Shown in pieces: positions 1 through 10,200 of a DNA stretch of 64,000 nt. The translations under genes and the position numbers were made by a program. Source of the DNA: Candidatus Poribacteria bacterium. GTDB taxonomy: Bacteria; Poribacteria; WGA-4E; JAJDTR01. A model generated the notes under the pieces. The model made no database searches, had not been told where the DNA came from, and saw only the letters and a list, made by a program, of their open reading frames with translations. Every line of letters begins with the position of its first letter. The stretch's first letter is position 1. The stretch spans positions 1-64,000 of the forward strand of contig JAJDTR010000097.1 in assembly GCA_022827055.1 (NCBI GenBank), in the 5' to 3' direction.

Positions 1-185
1 AGAAGGCGATCGGCCAATGCAACCTCCGATTTCTTTCCTCGTTTCTTCATCGGACGTTCTTCTTTAAGTTTTTCAAAGTAAGTCGCCACACGCTCCAAAA
101 TAAGGTTGAAAGCCGCCTTGTCAATACCAACCGCTCGCAGACATTGCTCATCTGACTGTTTGACTGCTTTTTCAAACCGACTCAT
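1..185 (-). CDS. IS5-like transposase, N-terminal part (cut by window edge)
   Basis: The reading frame starts at the ATG at 185-183 behind AAAGGA and runs off the left edge, so only about 61 residues are visible. The start MSRFEKAVKQSDEQ, then a G-x-D-x-x-x-F motif, a lysine-rich stretch (KKRGKKSEVALADRLL) and a predicted helix-turn-helix resemble the N-terminal helix-turn-helix domain of IS5-family DDE transposases. The catalytic DDE domain lies outside the window, so family and integrity cannot be confirmed. No copy of the terminal repeats of the two small element families in this window was found between this gene and 344. Confidence 0.6.
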   Translation of the reverse strand, partial: MSRFEKAVKQSDEQCLRAVGIDKAAFNLILERVATYFEKLKEERPMKKRGKKSEVALADRL

Positions 186-191
186 GGGTAT

Positions 192-220
192 CCTTTCTAC
201 AACAGAAGATTGTTGAAAGG
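192..220. repeat. Imperfect inverted repeat upstream of the transposase
   Basis: CCTTTCTACAAC and GTTGAAAGG form an interrupted stem immediately upstream of the transposase ribosome binding site. It could be a leader hairpin limiting transposase expression or part of the element end; the sequence alone does not decide. Confidence 0.35.
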
Positions 221-361
221 ATATAACGTAAAATCAAGCCAAATAGATACTTATTTTGGAAAGATGTCTAGTATAACCGCATGATTCAGCCAAGCCGCAT
301 TGATTTTACCCGTTATGCTCTTAGCTAAAACAAATACTCCTCAATGAGGGAGAACTACAAC

Positions 362-1330
362 ATGAAAACAGTACGGGTCCATGAATTTGGCGGACCTGAA
401 GCCCTACAGTATGAAGACGCACCCGTACCTGAGCCGGGTTTTGGAGAAGTCCGCGTCCGAATCGAAGCCATCGGACTAAACTTCATCGATTGCTATCATC
501 GTAAGGGATCGTACCCTGGAACCCTACCGGTTACGCCCGGAATGGAAGCGGCTGGAGTCGTGGATGCGGTCGGATCGGGAACAGACGGGCTTGATGTGGG
601 AGATCGCGTCGCTTATGCCACGCATCAGGGTTCTTATGCCGAATATACAGTCGTACCTGCAGGCAAACTGGTCCCGGTGCCAGACGAAGTAAGTACACAG
701 GGTGCAGCAGCGGTGATGTTACAGGGAATGACCGCCCATTACCTTGCCTTCACGACCTATTCGCTCGCACAGACGGATACTGCCCTCGTTCATGCTGCAG
801 CCGGCGGCGTCGGTTTGCTCCTAGTGCAGATGGCAAAACGTGCGGGCGCTCGCGTCATTGGCACCGTTTCTACGGAAGAGAAAGCAGCCTTGGCAAGACA
901 AGCTGGTGCCGACGAGATCATTCTCTATACGCAGAGCGACTTTGAGGAGGAAACCCTCCGACTGACCGATAATCAGGGTGTGAATGTCGTTTATGATTCA
1001 GTCGCCAAGACGACTTTCGAACAGGGGATCAACTGTTTGAAACCTCGAGGTTATATGGTGCTCTACGGTCAGTCTAGCGGGCCCGTATCTGAATTCAATC
1101 CTCAAATTTTAAACCAGAAAGGTTCGCTCTTTCTGACACGTCCTAGCCTGACGCATTATGCTGATGATCGGGGAGAACTGTTGCAACGGTCGGGTGATCT
1201 CTTTAGTTGGATGTCGTCTGGGGAGTTGGACGTGCGGATTGATACAACCTTCGCACTGGCGGACGCCTCTGCCGCTCATCGTTATATTGAGGGAAGGCAA
1301 ACGAAAGGAAAAGTGCTTCTTATACCGTAG
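362..1330 (+). CDS. qor: NADPH:quinone oxidoreductase (zinc-independent MDR family)
   Basis: Cytosolic medium-chain dehydrogenase/reductase that would reduce quinones or related enones with NADPH. The protein begins [15 protein letters not shown], shows the GroES-like fold with [11 protein letters not shown] near residue 40, and carries the nucleotide-binding loop AAAGGVG near residue 145, followed by the typical [10 protein letters not shown] segment. The structural zinc cysteines of alcohol dehydrogenases are absent, as expected for this branch. A frame-matched ATG at 344 exists, but GAGGGAGA at about 347-354 is placed correctly for the ATG at 362, giving 322 residues, the normal family length. 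It stands alone and converges on the defence island. Confidence 0.88.
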   Translation: MKTVRVHEFGGPEALQYEDAPVPEPGFGEVRVRIEAIGLNFIDCYHRKGSYPGTLPVTPGMEAAGVVDAVGSGTDGLDVGDRVAYATHQGSYAEYTVVPAGKLVPVPDEVSTQGAAAVMLQGMTAHYLAFTTYSLAQTDTALVHAAAGGVGLLLVQMAKRAGARVIGTVSTEEKAALARQAGADEIILYTQSDFEEETLRLTDNQGVNVVYDSVAKTTFEQGINCLKPRGYMVLYGQSSGPVSEFNPQILNQKGSLFLTRPSLTHYADDRGELLQRSGDLFSWMSSGELDVRIDTTFALADASAAHRYIEGRQTKGKVLLIP

Positions 1331-1378
1331 AGTGAAACGGTGCCATTTACTACCCACACACTTGGACGCGCCCTTGTA

Positions 1379-1399
1379 GCGCAAACTGTTAGTTTGCGC
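1379..1399. repeat. Palindromic hairpin between convergent genes
   Basis: Perfect 9-bp arms GCGCAAACT and AGTTTGCGC with a GTT loop lie between the convergent oxidoreductase and DUF499 genes. There is no following T-run, so it is not a classical terminator. It resembles the hairpin repeat near 58.77 kb (TAGCGCAA core) and may be a REP-like repeat. Confidence 0.6.
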
Positions 1400-1481
1400 A
1401 TTCCACAATCTAACAAATTATACGAGCGCGATAGAGAATTCGACTTGCTGTTCACTCAATGGATTCCATCCTACCTCCCCC

Positions 1482-4400
1482 TCACTTGAGTTTCAACGTA
1501 TCATCCACCTCGGCAAGTAACTCGTTAATCTTCTCCACTGCCTCCGGATCCGGCCGGGTTTCGCCGCCGAACTCAATACGGATATTAAACTTTAGACCTG
1601 TCCCGACAGCGGCCGTAGTAATGTCAGGTATCTGATCCGCCAAGTCCTGGATGCCGTGCGCTTCCAGCTCCGCCGTGGCAACTAGAACGTCCCGCGGATA
1701 CGGCGGCGGGTCGGGGACGTGAATCTCCTGCGGGATTTCAAGCTGGACATGCTGGGCGCTAGCGAATTCGCAAGGCCAGGCCGCACTGTCCTCGTTTAGC
1801 TTAATCCAGTTCGCCTGAATTGCGTCGCTGATCGCCGTCTTCACCGTGTGCCAAGGAAGAGTTAGCCCTTCCTTGTTGGAAAGCGCAGTAGCAAGCGCGA
1901 GTGCGTTAGTTTTCCTGTTCTGCCACGCCTTGGGGATTGCGGTGTCCATCAACTCTTGAACCGGAATCGGGGCGGGCGGCGGTCGAAACGACGCCGAGGC
2001 GCTAAGCACGCCGGGGGGCACGGCTTCATTCAGGATTGATGCCGGCCCGCTGGTCAACCACAACGTCCCCTGCTCGACAGCTTGGGACACCGCAGCGTCA
2101 ACCTCCGCCGGTTCGCATTCGGGTATGCTGAGCGGTTCTTCGTAACCCTCTTTTGGAATGTTCACGACACGTCCCCCCGCAAAGTAGTCGTATAGATTTT
2201 GGACGGTAATCTCGTCGGATGACCAAAGCTCCGGCAATTCGTTATGCTTGAGCAGACCTGGCGACAGTTCGCTCAACGTTGCCGACTCGGGCAACAGCAC
2301 CTCAAGCCCCGGCTCCTTGAGCGCGGATTCATCGATAGCCGTGCGCCAGAAGGTCTTCGTCGTCCTATCCGGACGCGCGTATCGTGCTACCCAAATCCCC
2401 TGTTGGACGCCGCCCACCACCGTATCCATAACCGCTTTTGGACGCAGCATCTTGGGCAGTTTTGGGGATTGGGCAAAGGCGCCCACCAAATCTCTGACAC
2501 GGCGCGACTGTTCACCTTCGCGCCACAGGTCGTAGGGACCGCCGGGCAACATCGCCTCCGCGCTGATGGCGGTCTCTTGGATGCGGGACCGTTTGTCGGC
2601 TTTGATGATTGTAAACAGGGGTTCATCGGTCACCGCCACTTTGAAGGCGTGAATCTCGTTGCTCTCGTTGACCGTCACCACGATAGAGTACGCGTGTTTG
2701 ACCGCATCCGGGATGCGCTTTCGCGCCGTGTCCGTCTCTCGGAGCAGCATCTGTTCGCGGATGGGATCAATCTGCTGATCCCTGAGTTGACTTCGGACCT
2801 CCTCCCAACCCAGATACTCGCGGACACGGTTGCGTACCACCTCAAGCCCATCCTTGGAGGGTACAGCGAGCACGAGCGCGTTGCGATTTGCGCGTGGACG
2901 GTCGTCTGCCGTTGTTTCATTAATGTACCGTTTGGTTTCGGCGCTCGGTTTGCCCGACTCCGAGACCGCACTTGGCGCCAGAACGGCGTAGTGGAATTCT
3001 CCATCGTCCGCGATGTCGCGCGGCCGCTCTGGAAGCGTGTGAACCTTCGCACCGGCGGCAGAGGCGCCTGAAGTGAGAGCCTTCTGTTTCTCAATAGCCT
3101 CAATGATCTTTGAATCGATTAGACTGGCGGGAACGCGGGTGGTGCAGGCGGCGTGGTGCATCTGACGCAGGTTGGGACGATTGCCCAGCCGCCACGCCTT
3201 CGGCAACGCCGCGGCGCCATCGGCATCGGATTCTCCAGTGTCAATCTCCTGCTCATCCAGAAACCATGACAACTCCGTCCAGCGGCGGAGCGCTTTTCCC
3301 AGCTCAATCTTATCCGGTTTAGCGGCGCCAATCAGCCTTACTAACTCCGGCGTCAGTGCCTTCTGACCGATCGGCTGTGAGCTGAGGAAAACCGAGATTA
3401 CCGCCTGCTCTATTTCGCGACTTGCGAGACCGGTCGTCTCGGACTGAATCGTACGTGCTTTTTCCAACTCCCCCTCAAGAATTGGTCCCCATTCCTGTTG
3501 TTGACCCGATGCCGAATCTACGCTCGCAAAGGAGGAAAGTTCGCTTGTAGCGTCGGCGAGGTCGCTTTTTTCCGAATCAGTCAGAAAGACGTTTGGTCCG
3601 ATTAGCGGGCTGTTATCCCATTTTTCCGCATCGCGCAACGCAATGGCAAACGTGCGCAGGATGCCGCGCGTACGCTGGAATCTTTCCAGTTGTGTCCAGC
3701 GGGTGTACAGGGTTTCGGTGAGCGCCGGGTGGAAGGGGTAACTGTCCAGATACCGTTTCTCCTCCGCCTTTTGCCCCTTCTTCGTATCCTCGTCAAGCGC
3801 CGCGATGCCGCGCAAGACCGCCGTAACTTGCGGTCGGAATGCATCCTGATCTTGCATGGATTCCAGTGTGAAGAAACGACGACGCAGCACCTCCGCCACG
3901 TCCTCCTTGCTCACCGGGCTGGCGTCCTCTTCCATCTGCCTGCCGAAGATATCGGACACGTCGGCGAAGAGTTCGCTACCGAGGTTTTTGTGCTTGTTGG
4001 GATCGGAGGCGCGCAACGATGCCACCATGGCGCAGCGATCCACCTTTACCACCGAACTCGTGAGGTGTTGGAAGAAACTGAGCAAGCGTCCTCGCCAATT
4101 CGAATCGGTTTCAACCATGTCGCGAAGATACATGAGCACCTCATCTAGGAGCACCAGCGTCCCGAGATTGTCTCGTTGTGGTTTCGACAGCAGATCTGAT
4201 AATACGGGTTCTGCCGGCGGCGTATCGCGCTCAAGATCTTTGCCATCGGCGTGCAGCAACCGCAGCCCCTCTTCGCCAGCAATCTGATAGGCGAGGATGC
4301 TCCAGGGACGCTTGAGTATTCGAAGAGATTCGTCGGGTCCGAGTGTTTCGACACCCTTTTCCGGATCAATCTTGTCGAAACACAACGCAGCGCACCGAGC

Positions 4401-4781
4401 GGACGGAGGCGTGTGTCCGATGTGCGCTTCAAACTCCGTAATTGCGGGCAGGCTTGGCAGTGCGGCGGGGCGCTCTAACAGATGCTTGAGCGTAATGAGC
4501 GTATGCGTTTTACCGCCGCCGTAGTTGACGGAGAGTGTGCGGTACGCCTTGTCGCTCTGACGCGCCAACCGCAGCGCGACATCCTTGACCAGTTCCCGTA
4601 GGTTATACGTGGGATAGGTGAGTGTGAAGAACTCGGCGGGATCCTCGTAAACCGAGCGTTTACCCTTTCGCATTACCACGTCGTACAGGTCGGCGGCGAA
4701 CACCGCCAGCGAAAGTTCACCGGTTCTCACATCGTCGCGCAGTTGGACGACCTGGTGCCACGGTTTCCATGTCGATCTCAT
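1482..4781 (-). CDS. DUF499 family AAA+ ATPase, defence-associated (COG1483-like)
   Basis: A 1099-residue P-loop ATPase, the last gene of the minus-strand defence island. Walker A is the glycine-rich GGGKTH at residues 88-93 and Walker B is VLLDEV at about 210-215, followed by further conserved ATPase segments; the C-terminal 400 residues are not assignable by eye. DUF499 proteins are known from defence islands, where they accompany DUF1156 methylases and Snf2-type helicases, and they resemble BrxC/PglY ATPases of BREX and Pgl systems. Here the methylase and helicase are upstream on the same strand. The ATPase probably powers a DNA-sensing or DNA-remodelling step; this is inference from the family. 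GAGGAT lies about 10 bases before the ATG. Confidence 0.85.
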   Translation of the reverse strand: MRSTWKPWHQVVQLRDDVRTGELSLAVFAADLYDVVMRKGKRSVYEDPAEFFTLTYPTYNLRELVKDVALRLARQSDKAYRTLSVNYGGGKTHTLITLKHLLERPAALPSLPAITEFEAHIGHTPPSARCAALCFDKIDPEKGVETLGPDESLRILKRPWSILAYQIAGEEGLRLLHADGKDLERDTPPAEPVLSDLLSKPQRDNLGTLVLLDEVLMYLRDMVETDSNWRGRLLSFFQHLTSSVVKVDRCAMVASLRASDPNKHKNLGSELFADVSDIFGRQMEEDASPVSKEDVAEVLRRRFFTLESMQDQDAFRPQVTAVLRGIAALDEDTKKGQKAEEKRYLDSYPFHPALTETLYTRWTQLERFQRTRGILRTFAIALRDAEKWDNSPLIGPNVFLTDSEKSDLADATSELSSFASVDSASGQQQEWGPILEGELEKARTIQSETTGLASREIEQAVISVFLSSQPIGQKALTPELVRLIGAAKPDKIELGKALRRWTELSWFLDEQEIDTGESDADGAAALPKAWRLGNRPNLRQMHHAACTTRVPASLIDSKIIEAIEKQKALTSGASAAGAKVHTLPERPRDIADDGEFHYAVLAPSAVSESGKPSAETKRYINETTADDRPRANRNALVLAVPSKDGLEVVRNRVREYLGWEEVRSQLRDQQIDPIREQMLLRETDTARKRIPDAVKHAYSIVVTVNESNEIHAFKVAVTDEPLFTIIKADKRSRIQETAISAEAMLPGGPYDLWREGEQSRRVRDLVGAFAQSPKLPKMLRPKAVMDTVVGGVQQGIWVARYARPDRTTKTFWRTAIDESALKEPGLEVLLPESATLSELSPGLLKHNELPELWSSDEITVQNLYDYFAGGRVVNIPKEGYEEPLSIPECEPAEVDAAVSQAVEQGTLWLTSGPASILNEAVPPGVLSASASFRPPPAPIPVQELMDTAIPKAWQNRKTNALALATALSNKEGLTLPWHTVKTAISDAIQANWIKLNEDSAAWPCEFASAQHVQLEIPQEIHVPDPPPYPRDVLVATAELEAHGIQDLADQIPDITTAAVGTGLKFNIRIEFGGETRPDPEAVEKINELLAEVDDTLKLK

Positions 4782-4981
4782 CGTCGTGTTATCCTCATTC
4801 GTTGAAAGACGATTCCCTGTCTATAGTGCGTAGGTTGGGTTGAACGGAATCGACAAAAACTACTATCATTACACTTCGATTTGTGGCTTCGATCCCGCCT
4901 GAAATCTCACAAATCTGGTGAAACCCAACACTTCATTACCTTAGCCCCAACGAGGCGATACGTAGCAACTCAGGTCAGGCA

Positions 4982-5632
4982 TCAAATAATCTCTCGAATT
5001 TTGTCTCGAAAATACTGGAAACTCGGCGATGCGTTGGCATCTACATCCATGTGCGGCGAGACATTCTCCGCCCATGTCGATTTTTCCCGACCCACTGCCC
5101 GCCATCCCCGCCTCTTGAGTGCCTCTGAGCCTTTGATGAATACGGCATCTGCCATGAGTTCCCACGTTCCGCAAATCGCGTCGTTTTTGTACCCATTCAA
5201 TACATTATCCCTAGCTTTCGGATAAGCCGCCTTAATCGCGGGCATATCGCCGAGCAGCCACGCTTCGCCCTCCTCCACGGCAATGCAAAACCGCGTCGTC
5301 GGTTTCGGATTGCACGCGTTTAGGACGGCAAAGAGTTCTTGGCGAAAGGTTTTCAGACACTTGTCATCCAAGTCGCACACCAGAATCACCGCTGCCGGAT
5401 GGTTAGAGGGATATCCGGCAAAGGTACGCCCATACCCCCGGAGTAGCCTCGGAAGTTGATCGAGCAGAATTCGCTCCCCCGCATCGGTGCCGCTCTGGAG
5501 GTTCCTGGGAATTCGCCCGACGCCTCGGTAAGGAATAACTTTGAATGTGTGTTGGTTCCCGATAATCTTGGGCATCAAAATATCAAGCGCCCTCTTTCCG
5601 GAGGAATCTTCGACGAGAATCTCAAAGTGCAT
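4982..5632 (-). CDS. DUF4276 family TOPRIM-like protein
   Basis: A 216-residue partner of the ATPase encoded just upstream; only 4 bases separate the ATPase stop from this ATG, so the two are translationally coupled. The N-terminus ILVEDSSGKRAL has the TOPRIM-type acidic residue (E8), VILVCDLDD (about 83-90) gives the DxD motif, and CIAVEEGEAWLLGD (about 117-129) is the typical DUF4276 signature. DUF4276 proteins paired with RecF/OLD-like ATPases resemble abortive-infection pairs such as AbiL, RloAB and PARIS in layout, where the TOPRIM protein is the nuclease-like effector. Nuclease activity is inferred. Confidence 0.8.
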   Translation of the reverse strand: MHFEILVEDSSGKRALDILMPKIIGNQHTFKVIPYRGVGRIPRNLQSGTDAGERILLDQLPRLLRGYGRTFAGYPSNHPAAVILVCDLDDKCLKTFRQELFAVLNACNPKPTTRFCIAVEEGEAWLLGDMPAIKAAYPKARDNVLNGYKNDAICGTWELMADAVFIKGSEALKRRGWRAVGREKSTWAENVSPHMDVDANASPSFQYFRDKIREII

Positions 5633-5636
5633 CCGA

Positions 5637-6917
5637 CTACCTCGCGTCCAGATAGTCGCTGTACCATAACCCGCCCAACGGCAATCCCTCGGCGGCCATG
5701 TTGTTCACAATCGGATCGTCGCTGGCGCGGCGAATCGTCGAAAAGCCGTCGGCGCCCTTCTCCAGAATCCATACCTCCTCCGGCTCAAGTGCATCGACGA
5801 AGTACGGCTGGTGCGTCGTCACAAACACCTGCGACCTCCTTCTGCGCCGACTGGCGTGTTTACGGAATTCGCTCGCTAAGGTTTCCAAGAGTTTGTGATA
5901 CAAGCCGTTCTCCGGTTCTTCGATGCACAGGAACGGGTGTGGTGTCGGATCTTCAAGCAGGAGGAGGTAGGCGAATAGCTTCAGCGTGCCATCGGAGACC
6001 TGCTGAGCGTAGAAGGGATCTTGAAAGCCCCTGTCGTTGAATCGGAGCAGCAGTCTGCCATCGCTGGTCCTTTCAGTATCAATCCGGTCGATGCCGGGAA
6101 TTTTATCCGCGATTCCGTTCAGGATCGCCTTGAAACGCCCCGGATGTTCGCGCTCCATGAATTGCACCACATTGCCGAGGTTGTCGCCGTGGATATTGAG
6201 ATGCTGCTGGGGACCCGCCAGCGGCAGGCTGCGCGCCGCGTCCGGCGTGAAGTAGCTGAGATGCCATCCTTCAATAAACCGGCGAAAATCCGAAATCCTC
6301 GGATGCTGTTTCAAAGCGCCGAGCGTGGCAATGCCGAGCTTACGCCGATCTTCCAATTGGATGAACTCAATCTCCCTAGATTCGTCAAATTTTATCAAGC
6401 TTCTAAAGCCGTCAGAATCAAGCCTTTCCATTTCTTCGTTAATTGGCTGCCCCGCGAGTGGCCCATTCCATGCGTAGCCCATTCCATTTCTGAGGTACAA
6501 AAAATAATATGGCAAATCGACTTGGTTGCCTTTTGGTTCATGACTAAGGCGTTCTCGCCAGACGTATGGGCGTCCGGAATCGTCCACTTTAATAGCGATT
6601 TGATAAGTAACGGAGGGGAGATTTTCGTGTTCTCTGTAGAGCACTTCAAACTCAATGGGACCGGTTTCGCCTTGCGACCGCAACGTCTCAAAGCCGCCGC
6701 GCCCCCGTTGGTCGCATGCCTCCTCGACACCGGATTTGAGGGCATCGGCAAGGAACCCGATCGCATCGAACAGCGCGCTCTTGCCGACCCCGTTCTTACC
6801 GATCACCGCTGTCATGCCGGTAAGAGGTTTACCCTCTGGCTGCTTCCACAACCGCCCGAGCGTGACATCCTTGAGCACCTTGAAATTCCTTACTCTGAAC
6901 CCTTCTATCTTTGCCAT
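5637..6917 (-). CDS. OLD/RecF-like AAA ATPase paired with DUF4276
   Basis: A 426-residue SMC/ABC-type ATPase. Starting at MAKIEGFRVRNFKVLKD, it has Walker A GKNGVGKS (40-47), an ABC-signature-like VSDGT (307-311), Walker B LCIEEPENGL (330-339) and the switch histidine in TTHQP (367-371). The frame is open to 6989, but the motif FRVRNFK normally lies at the extreme N-terminus, so the ATG at 6917 is preferred. Together with DUF4276 it forms a two-gene cassette set between the methylase and DUF499 genes of the island. The ATPase would be the sensor or regulator and DUF4276 the effector, by analogy with AbiL/PARIS-type pairs. Confidence 0.85.
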   Translation of the reverse strand: MAKIEGFRVRNFKVLKDVTLGRLWKQPEGKPLTGMTAVIGKNGVGKSALFDAIGFLADALKSGVEEACDQRGRGGFETLRSQGETGPIEFEVLYREHENLPSVTYQIAIKVDDSGRPYVWRERLSHEPKGNQVDLPYYFLYLRNGMGYAWNGPLAGQPINEEMERLDSDGFRSLIKFDESREIEFIQLEDRRKLGIATLGALKQHPRISDFRRFIEGWHLSYFTPDAARSLPLAGPQQHLNIHGDNLGNVVQFMEREHPGRFKAILNGIADKIPGIDRIDTERTSDGRLLLRFNDRGFQDPFYAQQVSDGTLKLFAYLLLLEDPTPHPFLCIEEPENGLYHKLLETLASEFRKHASRRRRRSQVFVTTHQPYFVDALEPEEVWILEKGADGFSTIRRASDDPIVNNMAAEGLPLGGLWYSDYLDAR

Positions 6918-7298
6918 GTTACAAGCCTTATGCGGAATCTGACCGGGACTTACCAGTAGGGAACGCTTATCTGCGTTCCTCACAACCATTTCGCCTACGG
7001 GCGCCGGACGACAAATCTGTTATTGCCGCGAGTTTATATTATAATATGTGATCGCTCTAGGTCAAGGCGTCTATTTTTTGAGGTCAATAACGCCTGAATC
7101 TAGATGTATAAACATATTCGATTTCAAATCACAAGTTGCCTCCCTGTAGGAGCGACCTCCCGGTCGCGACCTCGCGCCATGGGCAGCCATGAAGGTTAGG
7201 TTGAACAATCAAGCGAGTAAATAGCGAACAAGATTTTCTATCGCCCTCCCTATTCGGTCGGTTGATCCCGCCGGAGCTTTTAGAGAAAATCCCGCCCC
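6918..7298. other. Intergenic stretch with dispersed repeats
   Basis: No gene is visible. It contains a hairpin GCGACC-tccc-GGTCGC (7152-7167), part of a GTAGGAGCGACCTCCCGGT-type repeat, and from about 7202 a degenerate copy of the AAGCGAGTAAATAGCGA / CTATCGCCCTCCC dispersed repeat seen in several other gaps. It separates the methylase gene from the ATPase/DUF4276 pair, which may therefore need its own promoter. Confidence 0.55.
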
Positions 7299-10200
7299 CT
7301 ATTCGCTCTCCGCATGCGGTATATACATCTGCCCCGGTTCCCGAACTTCCCCCTGCGCCGCGACATGATTGCTCAACGCCTCAAGAATCGACCGCTCCTC
7401 CGACCCCTCGTCCGCCAACTCGATAAGCGCCTGGAGAATCTTGTTGAAAAGCGCGTCCCGCTGGAGACCGCGTTCGCTAAGGTAGTTGTCCACCTTGACC
7501 TGCTCCCCGGCGCGCCAGAGGTGCATCAGCTTGTGGGCTTGGTCGATGAGCGGCACCGGTTGCCCGCTCGGCGCTTCAAGACCCAAGTTGCGCTGCCCCC
7601 GGCGCTGCCACGGTTTGAGTTTGACCTTAGCGCCGCCTCCGCTTTCCGCTTCCTCGACGTCCTCGGCTTCAAGCGCGTCAGCCGTGCTTCCCGCCCCCGA
7701 TTGAGCCAAAAGGTCGTGCTGATTGACCAGCGCGGAGTCCGACAGGTTGCACGACAGCGCGTAAAGGATGCAGCCGCCGACCGGGGCATCCCCCATCCCG
7801 AAATCGTGGCGGTGGAGCAGGTAATACGTCGTCACGTCATCCAATCCTGCCGTAACCTCCTCCTCGCCATCTTGCGTTAGCACGCGACCGACGACGAAAT
7901 CGACCACCATCCGCCGTACCTCGCGCAGAAACTCCGAGACGCTCATCAGTTCGCCTTCGGTATCCGCCTTCTTGACGACCGGGTGCTTGCTGAAGGCTTC
8001 CAAGGCGGGACCTGTGGCTGCCCACACGAAATCGGGTCCCCGAATACCGGCGTCCCAGAAGTCGTGGAGTTGCCCCGTGATGTTCGTCCGCATCTCGTCA
8101 AGCACGTTGGAGTCCCAGCCCGGGCGGGCAGGTGGACGTTTTTTACATACCAGCCAAATAGACGATGCGAGCGCCGCCGATGTCTGTGCACGCATTCGAG
8201 CGGTTTGTTCCGTCTGAACTGGCCAACTTCCATCAACGACAAAGCCAGAACGAATGACAGCACCAACCAGTGTTTCCCACGCCTCGGGTCTTTTGTTGGC
8301 GAATACAATTACCAAGCGGCCGGTCGCGTTTAAGCGTTCCCAACAACGCCGAAATGCCTCAGCCATACCTCGTTCGTAATTCTCCTTTGATACGGTGCTA
8401 TCTCCGTTGAACCGACCTGCATCATCAATTAGTTCTCCGTCAGAAATTTCGTGGTTCCACTTTGGACCGGCACTCTTGGAAAAGGTGCTGGCGAAACCGT
8501 TGTTCGTATTCCCAATAGTTCTTCTGTTCCAAACATAGAAATAGTCCATAAGGTCCGAGTAAGGAATCGCGTCATAGTAAGGCGGATCTGTGATGATTAC
8601 ATCAAAGGTATCGGAGTGTTTCGCAGATGATGCGCTTCCAACTATAACTCTTGGATCTGGAGCGAGGTCGTTTGTAGCTATCGTGGCGGTTTCTAAGGCT
8701 TTACAAACAGCGTCAATGCACATAATCCATCCGCCCCGCACGTCATTATAGGGGACAGCCTCGGAATAATCCCAAGTTATTGGCAGCGCATACCGCACAA
8801 AAACATGTCCGATTGCCTCAACGCTAGTGATCCAAGACAGTATCGTGGAGTTGAAGTCAAGCATTCGGTCAAATCCACATGTGAGAATACCTACTATCGC
8901 TTGGCTCCAGTTGTAATCGTCATGATATTGATGAACAACGTCATCTGTTTCACGGATTTTGCTAACGAACTGCCCTAGACACAGAAGTTGCCGATTTGTG
9001 AACAACTTACGCCACGTATCAAACCCGTAGCCATCTACCGAAAATGCGCGGGATGCCCCGATCCCGGCTTTCGGAGTTGGCTCTTCCGGCAAACCGAAAG
9101 GGATGTCGGCGTAGAGAGCACGAAGTTGCTCCTCTGTCACTTGCGCTACGGTGCATTCATGGTCTGTCGGGAGGCGGTACTCCTTCCCCTTCTGCCCCTC
9201 TACCACGACAGCCGTCATCACCGCGTCCAGCCGCCCGGCGCGTCCCTCTAGCCGGATATCCTCCATCGTCATAATCATGCCGCAACACGGGCAACTTGCG
9301 CCGGTACGCGACATGGTGCCGGCTCCAAGGCGCTTGTCGTTTTCCCGCCGCTGCGCGCTGTTCCCGCCGTTTTGGGGCACGTCGGTCTCCACGCCAAACA
9401 GGACGCCGGTTCCTTCAGCGTTAGGTTCCATCGTCAACAGCACGCGCTTCCGCTCCTTCTTGCACAGCCAGCGCGTTTTGAGCAGCGGTAGCACCGCGCG
9501 GCAACCTTTGCAACTCACGGTACGCGCCCACAGGTAAGCCACCGTCGGCTTGGCAATCCAGCGCGGATTGCGCGGGTTCTTGAGGTAATCGTCGTCGAAC
9601 TCAAAGTTGAGCGAATCAATCTGCGGTACGCCGTCCTCGTCAACCTCCAAGAGTTGCGGAGGGGTCGGCTCGTAGTCCTGGTCGGGGTCGAGCGGTTCGC
9701 ATTCGGCGTAGGTGGGGTAGTACGCCGCCAACTCCGCCCGCGCCTTTGCCATCACCCACCTCCCCCAAGCGCGGACGTGCCACGCCAGGTCGGCTCGGAG
9801 CAATTTGTCGTCGTGGGGAAGGTGTTCCAACTGGATTACGTCCCCGTCGCCGTGGCCCAGTCGTTGGAGCGCTGTCCGCAACCGGTCGCTCTTGAATCCC
9901 TTGGCTTTCAGGTAGGATTCCATGAATCCGCGGTCCGCCACCGCGAAATCCGGCAACGGTCGCGTCTGCCCCGCCAGTTTCTGGGGGTATTCGAGCGTGC
10001 ACTTCAGGATGAACCACGCCACCGGATTGATGTCCATGGCGGTGACCTCGCAGCCGAGGCGCATGGCTTCCAGCGGGATAGCGCCGCCGCCGGCAAACGG
10101 GTCCAGCACCTTAGGAGCGCGTCCGCCGTAGGCTTTGCGGATCTCGTCCCGGAACCACTGGAGCGCGGGGTCATTCTCTTTGCCCCAGTGGAGGATGCCG

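Noticed and set aside
2244-3071. Long plus-strand open frame (275 codons) opposite the DUF499 gene
   Set aside because: It is the antisense shadow of a high-confidence ATPase gene and has no domain pattern or ribosome binding site.
2675-3103. Minus-strand 142-codon frame inside DUF499
   Set aside because: Same-strand out-of-frame shadow of the DUF499 gene.
6021-6959. 312-codon plus-strand open frame opposite the island ATPase
   Set aside because: Antisense shadow of a gene with complete Walker and signature motifs.
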